Shown piece by piece: positions 56,244 through 64,000 of a DNA stretch of 64,000 nt. The DNA is from Lasiodiplodia sp. COLG20. Taxonomy: Eukaryota; Ascomycota; Dothideomycetes; Botryosphaeriales; Botryosphaeriaceae. The stretch is from the NCBI GenBank assembly GCA_009801085.1, contig VNWV01000003.1, positions 4,054,818 to 4,118,817 of the forward strand. Direction: 5' to 3'. The notes below the pieces were generated by a model, which was not told where the DNA came from, did no database searches, and saw only the letters and a program-made list of their open reading frames with translations. The translations under genes and the position numbers were made by a program. Each line of letters begins with the position of its first letter. Position 1 is the stretch's first letter.

Positions 56244-57477
56244 ATGCCCTTCACCGACGCAACCCTCCCCAAGATCCCCGAATTCGACGCGCTGACGCTG
56301 GACCCCAAGGGCCCACCGGGCAACGCGTGGGGGCTCTTCGGCGCAAACGACGAGCTGGGCATGCTCAACCTGCTCACGCCCGAAACGGTCGCGGCCGCAG
56401 CGAAAGAAATCAAGACGGGGGTGCGCTTCTCGCTCGACCTACCGCTGAACCAGCCCGAGTTCCCCAGCTTCGACCGGCAGCCGTTCAAGCACGAGATCAA
56501 CCAGCGGGGCGCGGGACGGAACGTCAACGACGACGTGCTGCATTTCAACACGCAGTCGAGCTCGCAGTGGGATGGCTTCCGGCACTACGGTTTGTCTTCT
56601 TAGCAACCTGTCCCCAAGGCTTCCCCGAATCGAAAATCGAAAACCCCGGCTCACGCATCATCAACCACGCAACCAGGCAACCAAAAACACAAATGCTACT
56701 ACATGGGCCACACGCAAGAAGACATCCTAAAATCCGACGTCATCGGCACCAACGGTACGCCCGCCTTCTCCCTCCCCCCTCCCCCTCCCCCTCCACCCCC
56801 AACTAACCCACCCCACCAGCCTGGCTCCGCGCCGGCGGCATCCAAGGCCGCGCCATCCTCCTCGACTACGCCAGCTGGGCCGCCGCCCACTCCATCCCCC
56901 TGCACCCCTTCACCTCCCAACCGATCCCCCTCACGCACATCCTTCAACTCATCGCCGAGCGCTCCATCACGATCAACCGCGGCGACATCCTCCTCCTCCG
57001 CACGGGCCTGGACACAGCGCTCAAAGCCCTGTCCCCCGCCGAGCAGCGCGCCATCTCCACCCGCAGCTCCCCGGACTTCATCGGATTGGAAGCGGGGCCG
57101 GCGACGCTGCGGTGGGTGTGGGAGAGCGGGTTCAGCGCGGTGGCGAGCGACGCGCCGAGTTTCGAGCGGGGGCCGGTGTTGGGGGGCCACGCGGATCCGG
57201 AGCATACGCTGCATCAGTGGTTGTTGGCCGGGTGGGGCATGCCGATTGGGGAGTTGTTTGATTTGGAGGGGTTGGCGGCGCACTGTGCGGCGGAGGGGCG
57301 GTGGAGTTGTTTTTTTAGTAGTGTGCCGTTGAAGGTGAGTTTTTTTTTTTTTTTTTGTGGCTTTGGGGATTGGGGTGAAGGCAGTGGCTTTTTTTACGGG
57401 GATGCTAACGTTCGGGGTTGTTTTTTTAGGTTCCTGGCGGCGTTGCGAGCCCGCCCAATGCGGTTGCTATTTTGTAG
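56244..57477 (+). CDS. cyclase-family metal-dependent hydrolase (PF04199-like)
   Basis: Four exons (56244-56589, 56677-56754, 56820-57334, 57430-57477) encode 328 residues. The start is MPFTDATLPKIPEF, then NAWGLFGANDELGMLNLL and the metal-site stretch QSSSQWDGFRHYG-NQKHKCYYMG across the first join. Exon 3 opens AWLRAGGIQGRAILLDYASW. It goes on to LLLRTGLD, the expected FIGLEAG, ASDAPSFE, and HADPEHTLHQWLLAGWGMPIGELFDLE. The 16-codon exon 4 ends VPGGVASPPNAVAIL. Relatives include kynurenine-formamidase-like and polyketide-cyclase-annotated hydrolases using Zn or Mn; the substrate is unknown. The first donor (GTTTGT) is weak, but the join restores family sequence exactly. Confidence 0.88.
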
Positions 57478-58124
57478 TAGGATGCATGGCGCTGGGTGAT
57501 GTGTTTTTTGGGTTGGTGAGGAGGGTCTGCTTCCCCGAACTTCCGCCAGGTAACTCAATTTCAATCTGACGATATGCAAGGTCAGTTGACGAGGCTGTAC
57601 GTATGGGGGCTCATGTCTAAAAATATTGGATCAAGTAACAAAGATGAGTACGATAGATATTCAGAACGGATTGCTGGCGGATTGATCCGTCTGAATTAAT
57701 GAATTGTTTAGATACATCTACTTACGTGACGTGACCTATTTTCATGACTAAGCCCTCAACAAGGCGTTAGCGAAAGGGCTCCTCAATGAGGGTCATTAGG
57801 CCCTAGCGAGCGGGTATGAGTTGAACCCTGATATCATGATCGACCCGCAACCGCGGGTCTCAAGTAGTGTGAATGCGCTGAGATGGAAGAGGAATAGGAC
57901 CAATCCTTTCAACAAACTTCTTATGTACATGTCTTTTCAGGTATTTACAGCAAGGAAATGACAGGAAGGAAACTACAACAAAATTCTGACGTGCCGTAGT
58001 GAGGAAATCAAACCAGCAAAGTATCGAAAAGTGAAAGATCGCAAAAGCCGAATACAATACCCTCTCCCAAAACCATCAATCCGGCCATACTAGCCATTCA
58101 AGTTGTGACAAAAAAAGCAGAAAC
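57478..58124. other. intergenic with short hairpins
   Basis: No gene is supported. Between 57750 and 57860 several short inverted repeats cluster, including a perfect 7-bp stem (GACCCGC-AACC-GCGGGTC, 57842-57859). They may be structural 3' sequence or a decayed element. Confidence 0.45.
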
Positions 58125-59591
58125 CTAGATGAAGCCACACATCGAGTAGACGATGTCGTCCGTCTCTCCGTCAGCGCCGACACTTCCCACAACCCCAACC
58201 CAGCCGCGTCCAACCGGCGCCATCGCAGCCGGTACCGGCGACGACACCGTCCTATCTCTGGCACGTTCAACATCCACACTGCCACTAAACCAGCCTCTTC
58301 TGTTCCGCGTTCCAGAGAGATGCACGTGCGTGCTGGGCAGGAAGAGCGCATTGCGGCACAACACGCCCTCAAACAGCCCGCCCCTGGGCTGGTACACACA
58401 GGGCAGGCCCGTTGCGATCGGTGCGACGGCGTAAGGGTTGGGGCTGAACTCCAGGCAGCGGTAGGGGACCAGGCGCCAGCGCAGGCCGAAGTTGGAGGAA
58501 AAGGCCTCCTGGAAGGCGTGGCCGGTTGGAGTGTCGTCGCCGAGGAAGTAGGCGAAGACGACGGTGGCGCCGTCTGCGACAGTTCTCGCGAGCAGCTTGA
58601 TGAGGTCTCGAGCGCTGCGTTCCCATATGCCCGTGCCGGTTACCAAGATGGTAGTAGGGCGGTGGATCTCCAGAGCGCGCAACGCGGCCAATCTGTTGTT
58701 GGACAGCTGGTAGCGCCTCAATGCTCGGAATAGCATGCGCAAGGCTATGTCCTCGAAGTCATGGAGGGTGCGTAGCGATATGATGAGGACGTCGAGTTCG
58801 TTGCGGCTTCTTTCGCCATGCCATGCTGTAGAGGGCTTCATGATGGACGCTGTGCGCATGGCTGGTGGCTCCGGCTCCCAAGGCTTCGAAAGGAGCGCAT
58901 GTTCGCCTACGGCATAGGCTTGTGGACTCCGCGATCTGAGAAATGGGAAGAACTGGACCAGGATTCCCTTGTTTTCGAACTCGCGAATGTGACGCGAGAG
59001 GTCTAGCAAGGCTTCCCCAAACAAAACCCTGTCCACATTGGCGTCCAACAAGCCATCGGTTTCTTCCCACCCGGGTAACTGTACGGCCGCGGTGTGTACG
59101 AGGAACGGAGAAGTCTTGATGACGACCTGTTTGATGCTTGGATTGACCTCGAGGATCATGCGCTGGACCGTCTGCAGTGCGTGAACGGCTGTTTGGAGCT
59201 CCAGATGATGTTTGAGCAACCTTTCAGTGTCATCGCGGATACACACCCTTTCAATCTTCTCTTGGATACACACATGGTTCTGGTTGAAAGGAGACTTGGG
59301 AGCGAAGAAGATAACGCAAGCAACATATTGGGTAGGCTGACCATCGAAAGAACACAGCTCTTCAATTCCAATGGCTACCATGATCAAATCTGAATGGGAT
59401 GGGCGGTCGTTGGCATCAGCCCAACGAGGGCCTGCACATGGCGCGGGGGTAGTGGTATGGTCACGGTTCCACTGAGCAGCTTCGAACGCTTCGAGCGATC
59501 CCGGAGTGTCGAACACTTCAGCATTGAAGACGCGATCGCGGTTGACACGTGCGCAGTGCCGTCCGAATAGCGAATGTACACGCCGCAGCAT
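58125..59591 (-). CDS. orphan two-domain protein: RNase H-like fold plus ThuA/GATase-like domain (tentative)
   Basis: One exon encodes 488 residues. Residues about 70-235 resemble the RNase H-like fold used as a module in many fungal orphan proteins. AVHALQTVQRMILEV is followed by IKQVVIKTSPFLVHTAAVQLPGW and, later, GILVQFFPFLRSRSPQAYAVGEHAL. The catalytic acidic set is not evident. From about residue 270, LDVLIISLRTLHDFEDIALRML, TTILVTGTGIWERSARDLIKLLARTVADGATVVFAYFL and GLRWRLVPYRCLEFSPNP match a second uncharacterised fungal module. The C-terminus has a VGVVGSVGADGE stretch. The domain calls come from fold-like patterns and could be wrong; the gene itself looks real. Confidence 0.65.
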   Translation of the reverse strand: MLRRVHSLFGRHCARVNRDRVFNAEVFDTPGSLEAFEAAQWNRDHTTTPAPCAGPRWADANDRPSHSDLIMVAIGIEELCSFDGQPTQYVACVIFFAPKSPFNQNHVCIQEKIERVCIRDDTERLLKHHLELQTAVHALQTVQRMILEVNPSIKQVVIKTSPFLVHTAAVQLPGWEETDGLLDANVDRVLFGEALLDLSRHIREFENKGILVQFFPFLRSRSPQAYAVGEHALLSKPWEPEPPAMRTASIMKPSTAWHGERSRNELDVLIISLRTLHDFEDIALRMLFRALRRYQLSNNRLAALRALEIHRPTTILVTGTGIWERSARDLIKLLARTVADGATVVFAYFLGDDTPTGHAFQEAFSSNFGLRWRLVPYRCLEFSPNPYAVAPIATGLPCVYQPRGGLFEGVLCRNALFLPSTHVHLSGTRNRRGWFSGSVDVERARDRTVSSPVPAAMAPVGRGWVGVVGSVGADGETDDIVYSMCGFI

Positions 59592-60723
59592 GGTTCAGAC
59601 AGAGGAGTAGTCTTTGACGGTGGGAAAGTTGCCTTTGCGTGTGTTGTTTGCTTCGAGTGTATCACGTAGGTATCTGAATTATCACAGTACGGAATCTATT
59701 CAGGCCATGCAGTGGTCTTTATAGCCCTTACTCTCGTTTCTCGGCACATTCTAGAAGTCTGCACTTTTATCTTCACCAGTCTCAGCTATTTTAACCACAA
59801 TGGAATCTTGCTTCCTACATATCATGTTTTTCTTTGTGCTTGTTTCAGTGCTGGTGTCTCATTTTGCTCTCTTGTTTCATGCAAGTAGCCATGTGCCTCG
59901 CCGAGCCAAACGCCGCTTTCTCCGAACACCCCACGAGTGCTTAACACCCCTACACTGGCGGTCGGCACTACCCAGCGCAACTCTGGAAGCGGTTTGATAT
60001 GAAATACACGGCCTCAATCTTGTACACGGGGAGAAAGTGGTACAGTCATGGTGTTCGAGATCGAATCATGTAATGGCCGTTCGACATTGTCGAGCAATTT
60101 ATTCTATTTAGCCATGCCCTATAGTCTTCGGTAGTTATGAGGGTACCTACTATACAAGCTTTGTTTCAATGTTCTACGATGACTGAAAGGGCAAAATTTC
60201 AGTTTACTGGGGATCCATACCCATACTTTCGTGTCCTGGAGATACAAGGGAAGGTTTTGTGCCATGTAAAAAGGACAAGCGTCCGCTCCTAGTCTGGTGG
60301 TTGAGGTAAAAGGTGGGAACACCCCAACCTGCCTGGTAGTGCAATAGTGAAACCAATAATTTCAACACAACAATAAATTAGCGCATTTCAAAAATTTCGC
60401 TGCTGCTCGCTCTTCATTGCTATTAATACCCGCCTGTGGATTCCCTATGTAGCTCTAGTGTTCTTTCCCTGTCGCTACTCAAGGCTTCGCTACTTAAGGT
60501 TTTACTGCTTATGGTTACGCTACCCACAGTACCGCTACTCGTAATGTTGCTAACGTCAATCCAACAGAGTTTTACGCAGGGCACATCTCAATACATTTTA
60601 GTATTAACCAGTGAAACGTAAATTCTAATAAATTTTTATAAATACGCCATTTGTGCAGTTCGAATTTCGATCTCTCAGATACTTCTCGTTACCTCCAACT
60701 CTACAATCAGACTTGACCATATT
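59592..60723. other. intergenic, 1.1 kb
   Basis: No gene is supported. A degenerate tandem array lies at 60436-60560, and the last 100 bp before 60724 are AT-rich. Confidence 0.5.
60455..60550 (+). repeat. degenerate CGCTACT-type tandem repeat
   Basis: Units of about 15-17 bp recur: gtcgctactcaaggctt, cgctacttaaggtttta, cgctacccacagtac, cgctactcgtaatgtt. They diverge mostly by transitions. Origin unknown. Confidence 0.5.
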
Positions 60724-61167
60724 ATGCGTCTTAGCATAGTCTCCGTTATCTTTCTTTTCAACACCATTATTGGTGTTGAAGCTCAGTTCTTTAGTCCTGA
60801 TTGTCAAACGGGTCATCCATCTTGTGGCGTAAGCTACTGTCTCTCACTCAAAACATACCCGAAGATTCTAAATTTTCAATCATCCAGAAATGCAACGGTT
60901 TTTCTTGCAGAGTCATCGCCAGTAACAAGCCTTGTTGTCCAGGCACAAGTGCAAGTACCAATAATGTACCTGATAGATGAAAAAGATAAGCTGAATATTC
61001 TATGCAGTGTTCAAGAGGCTCAGGCGGTGGAGACGGCGCCTACTGTTATTCTCTCAAACAGCGGGATCAAAGTGACTGTTGGGTCTGCCCTGGCACTGGT
61101 TAAGCGTACGCGGGGAAGGGGATACGTGCATAAACTAGAAGGTGTAGTCACAGGCCAGAAGATGTAG
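60724..61167 (+). CDS. small secreted protein, candidate effector
   Basis: One exon encodes 147 residues with a signal peptide (MRLSIVSVIFLFNTIIGVEA). The mature part begins QFFSPDCQTGHPSCGVSYC and has one more Cys (NILCSV), so four in all, enough for two disulphides. The middle is rich in Val, Thr and Ser with two or three possible beta strands. The end, KRTRGRGYVHK, is basic. I recognise no family. The gene is more AT-rich than its neighbours. It may have introns I did not find. Size, signal and isolation fit a secreted effector-type protein, but that is inference. Confidence 0.5.
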   Translation: MRLSIVSVIFLFNTIIGVEAQFFSPDCQTGHPSCGVSYCLSLKTYPKILNFQSSRNATVFLAESSPVTSLVVQAQVQVPIMYLIDEKDKLNILCSVQEAQAVETAPTVILSNSGIKVTVGSALALVKRTRGRGYVHKLEGVVTGQKM

Positions 61168-61493
61168 ATACTCTGTCTATTATAAGATTCTGGCCTTAAA
61201 TCAGCTTATAACACGCCTAACAGATCTCTTTCAAGCGTAGTCCGGAATAGACGCAGGTAAAAATGTTGGAGAGTCCACAGGGACGGCTACCACCCAACAC
61301 AACGTATTTGACCAGAAAATCGAGAAGCTTCCACGAAGCAGGCGGCTGTTGAGCATCCAGACAGTTTCATGGCAGCATGTGATACATTAGACCTTGTACA
61401 CAACTTCCGGGACCATGTACCTTCCCCGTCAATCATTCTCCCCATCATATCTGGTGGCCCCTCGCCGCCACACCACTCCCAAGAAACCCCACC
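61168..61493. other. intergenic, no gene seen
   Basis: A convergent 3' region between the small secreted protein and the alpha/beta hydrolase; nothing recognisable. Confidence 0.5.
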
Positions 61494-62891
61494 TCATACC
61501 GTCAACGACAAAACATCCACACCCAACAACCCAACCCAACCCCTCACCTCCGCCCTCAGCCTCGCCATCGCGCCCCTCTCCTGCCAAAAATGCGACGCCC
61601 CCTCCACCACCACGCCCCCAAACCCCGGGCACCGCGCCCTCGACGCATCTTTCATCCCCTCCGCCCACCGTCCCAACCTCTTAGCGCTCGTGAACGCGTC
61701 TGCTGTGCCAAAGATGGCCAATGTTGGGTACCTCAGAAGCGGATCGGGAGGATTCTCAAGACTGTCCGCACCGCCACTGTTGTCGACATCACCACCACCA
61801 GAGGAGAACCCGAGCCTCCGCCCCGCCACCGCGAAGAACGAAGACGCCGAGGATAACACCGGCACTGCAGGTAACCCGGGCAACGACGTCGCCAGCCCCG
61901 GCGCGATGGCCAGGGACGTGGGCGGCAGCAGCGGCGAGATGAGCAGGTAAGCCGGCTCGCAAAGCGGCAGCGACGGGCCCATTTCCGTCGTCCCCTGTTC
62001 GTGTCCGCTGCCTTCCTTAGGTTCCTCCTCTCCTTCTTTTGCTCCCGGAGGCGAAGGCGTGTTGTGTGAATGCTGATGGTGATGATGATGATGATGATGA
62101 TGATGCCTCTCCCACGCCCTTTTCAACTTCTCCGCCCCCTTCCCTACATCCAAACTCCGCCTCGACTGCTGATGATCCTTACTCTTCCGCTGCTGCGCCC
62201 CGCCGTCGCTGCTGCTTCTGCTGCTTTCCTCGCCGCCGATCGTTACGGGGCTGCTGCGGTGGTGCTTCGTGCTTGACTGCTCGCGTCCGCGCTGCCGTTG
62301 TGCTTCTGCGAGCGTTTCTGACGCCAGGCGGCGCGCTCGGAGCAATATCTCTGATGGAGCAGAGCCCGCAGCTGGTGCAGAAGGAGGACTGGGATAGAAC
62401 GGGGCCAGTAGGGTGGGTAAGGGTGGCAAGCGGGATGCCACGAGGGAGCCGTAAGAGTAGCCGGCGAGGATAAGATTGATGGGGTCTTCTTCTTGGCCGA
62501 TGTGATCGGCACCATCCCGACTTTTCCGTTCGTCGTCTGCTTTTGTGGCGCTTAATGATACGTCGTGACCTTGGTTATCATGCTGTTGCTGCTGGTGTAT
62601 CCCCTCGTGCAGAGAGCGCATGTACTCCACCATCAGCCCGACAAACGAGCTGTAATCCTGCAACTCGGGTTTTCCCGTCCAGCTAGTCTTCCCATTCGCG
62701 TGATGATGGTGATGTTGATCAGCACCGTGACGGCCAGCGTGTGAGCCGCTGTTGCTCAAATGAAAGCGCTCCTTTCGTCAGCAGCATGTCTCATGAAGCC
62801 CAATTGCAAAATCCCACATAAAGAACGAAACAGCAAACAAGAATAATCGGCAATGCTGAAAGCGAAGGAGAGCAAGGAGCCAAAAAAAAAA

Positions 62892-62922
<31 letters not shown>

Positions 62923-63487
62923 AAGGCAACACCACCACAACACCCACTCACCGAAAACAAAACGTCCCGACCACCCACCCCAGCGCCAGCATCTCGGCGC
63001 CCACATTCCCAACCACCGGATCGTCGTAGCTCCCGCCCAGCGGCGCGTACGGATGGGCTATTATCGCGGCCTTCTTCTCCATCCTCGTCACCCCCCTCCT
63101 TCCGGTCCTCATCTGATCATCCTCGTCTTCATTCCCCTCCTCCCCTCCCACCTTCCCATCCGACCCCACCGCCATCATCAGTCCCGCCACGTACGCCGGC
63201 GGGTGGTACACGCGGCACTCCAGCTGCACGCCTTGGCCGCCGGCAGCGGCGGCATTGCTGTCGTTGTGCAGGCTGGGGATGGTGAAGCTGTACGCGGGGC
63301 GCTGCGCGTAGAGCGGCGGTAGTGGTTGCGGTTGTGGCTGCGGTGGCTGTGGTGGCGCAGCGGCATTGCCTCGCCCGCTTGCTGTTTGTGCCATGGCGTT
63401 GTCGTTAAGGTAGTGAGGGAAAAAGGCTGAGGGTGAGAGGCGCTTCTTGCTGGCACTGAAGGTCGGGGCTGGCGAAATGGCTGGCAA
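61494..63487 (-). CDS. alpha/beta hydrolase with low-complexity insertions
   Basis: Two exons (63487-62952, 62754-61494) encode 598 residues. AIIAHPYAPLGGSYDD (near residue 145) is the HP(Y/H)PLxGG-type oxyanion loop and VGTFCFR-NSGSHAGRHG crosses the join, as VATFNxRGxGxSxG does in relatives. The nucleophile elbow is LILAGYSYGSLVASRLPP (Ser near 270). YPTLAIFGTADAFTSAKRL supplies the acid and VVVEGASHFWQE the His. Between elbow and acid lies a 150-residue insertion with Ser/Arg runs and a ten-His tract from an (ATG)n-type repeat. It resembles bacterial and fungal serine hydrolases of the YpfH/CocE-like broad group. Cytosolic, no signal peptide. Substrate unknown. Confidence 0.82.
62070..62108 (-). 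repeat. trinucleotide repeat encoding poly-His
   Basis: About ten consecutive (ATG)-type triplets on the plus strand read as CAT/CAC codons on the minus strand, inside the hydrolase insertion. Confidence 0.8.
62755..62951 (-). other. intron of the alpha/beta hydrolase with A19 and (GA)11 microsatellite
   Basis: Donor GTGAGT at 62951 and acceptor TTTGAG at 62757-62755 on the minus strand give a 197-bp intron in phase 2, long for this window. The plus strand reads A19 (62882-62900) followed by eleven GA units (62901-62922). On the transcript this is a long polypyrimidine stretch. Confidence 0.7.
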
Positions 63488-64000
63488 GGGGGCGTGTAAA
63501 TACGAATACGCGGAGTTGGGATACGGGGATGGTGATGTTGATGATGATGGTGATGGAAGACTGGGATGCAGAAATGGGCGAGCTGGTCACGTAGGTCCCG
63601 GCTAAAACGGAACCGGCTGACTTGGCAAGGAAGCTTCACACTCGAAAGTGTGACAGGAAAAAAAAAAAAAAACGAAACGTAAAGTAAGCGCGCGCGGTTG
63701 CGAAGGCAGCAGAGATCAGTCGCTGCGGTGTGTCGTCGTCGTCGTTGCTCGGTGTTTCCCCGGTGTTTGCCGCCAGCAGTTGCACTTGTCAGAGTGAGGC
63801 AGGAAACGTCTTTCCTTCAGTCGTGAACTTCTTTCTCTCTTTCACTCAAACCAAACCCGTTAAATACTCTCAAATCTGCAGACAGACAGTGCACGAAGAA
63901 ATAGATAAGATTTGAAAAAAAAAAAAAAAAGGAAGGGAAAAAAGGTAGGTTGTTGTCTCACGGACGGATAAGCCAGCCTAGCATCCTGCCTACACCCAAA
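63488..64000. other. right-edge intergenic
   Basis: It holds the 5' region of the alpha/beta hydrolase, with A14 (about 63659-63672) and A15 (about 63916-63930) runs and pyrimidine-rich stretches. No gene is seen before the window ends. Confidence 0.45.

Overview
The window reads as nuclear DNA of a filamentous ascomycete (Pezizomycotina). Genes are split by 44-110 bp introns with GTRNGT donors, CTRAC-like branch points and YAG acceptors. The protein families are typical of these fungi: NACHT-ankyrin NLR, CYP52-type P450, fungal rhodopsin-like membrane proteins, DUF3433, NmrA-like reductases and a secreted HDxCS cysteine-rich protein. A dothideomycete is my guess; nothing in the window proves it. 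Many decayed copies carry C-to-T / G-to-A stop codons, as repeat-induced point mutation (RIP) would leave. I found no tRNA, rRNA or CRISPR.

Layout. 1-8.3 kb: the 5' end of an O-methyltransferase, a histone H2B-like fragment, a 2-oxoglutarate oxygenase, a multi-pass membrane protein, a secreted alpha/beta hydrolase and a small secreted cysteine-rich protein. 8.9-14.4 kb: a five-exon NLR-type gene (NACHT_N-like domain, NACHT, ankyrins) with one in-frame TGA near its 3' end. 15.1-21.7 kb: a metabolic group of P450, enoyl-reductase-like MDR and two SDRs. 22.5-27.1 kb: a wrecked epoxide hydrolase, then a head-to-head pair of NmrA-like paralogues with identical exon lengths. 27.2-32.3 kb: an extraordinary A29/C50/C43 homopolymer tract at the 3' end of a broken membrane-glycoprotein gene, then a nine-exon CDF zinc transporter. 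33.0-36.8 kb: D-serine-dehydratase-like enzyme, an AT-rich RIP-degraded island with a PD-(D/E)XK-like relic, and a DUF427 protein. 37.3-43.4 kb: an ankyrin protein, two tandem rhodopsin-like paralogues and a 170-bp hAT-type MITE. 44-55.4 kb: a 14-TM MFS exporter, a 26-bp perfect palindrome upstream of an 11-residue-repeat protein, a large DUF3433 protein and a second MFS transporter with nine exons. 56.2-63.5 kb: a cyclase-family enzyme, a two-domain orphan protein, a small secreted protein and an alpha/beta hydrolase with low-complexity insertions.

How the genes fit together. O-methyltransferase, 2OG oxygenase, P450, MDR, SDRs, NmrA proteins, cyclase and two efflux-type MFS pumps are common tailoring or export parts of fungal secondary metabolism. 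No polyketide synthase, NRPS or terpene synthase is in the window, so a cluster is not shown. The NLR, the ankyrin protein, the repeat protein, the small secreted proteins and the decayed genes mark this as a dynamic, accessory-like region. All exon joins given here were derived by hand from splice signals and reading-frame continuity.
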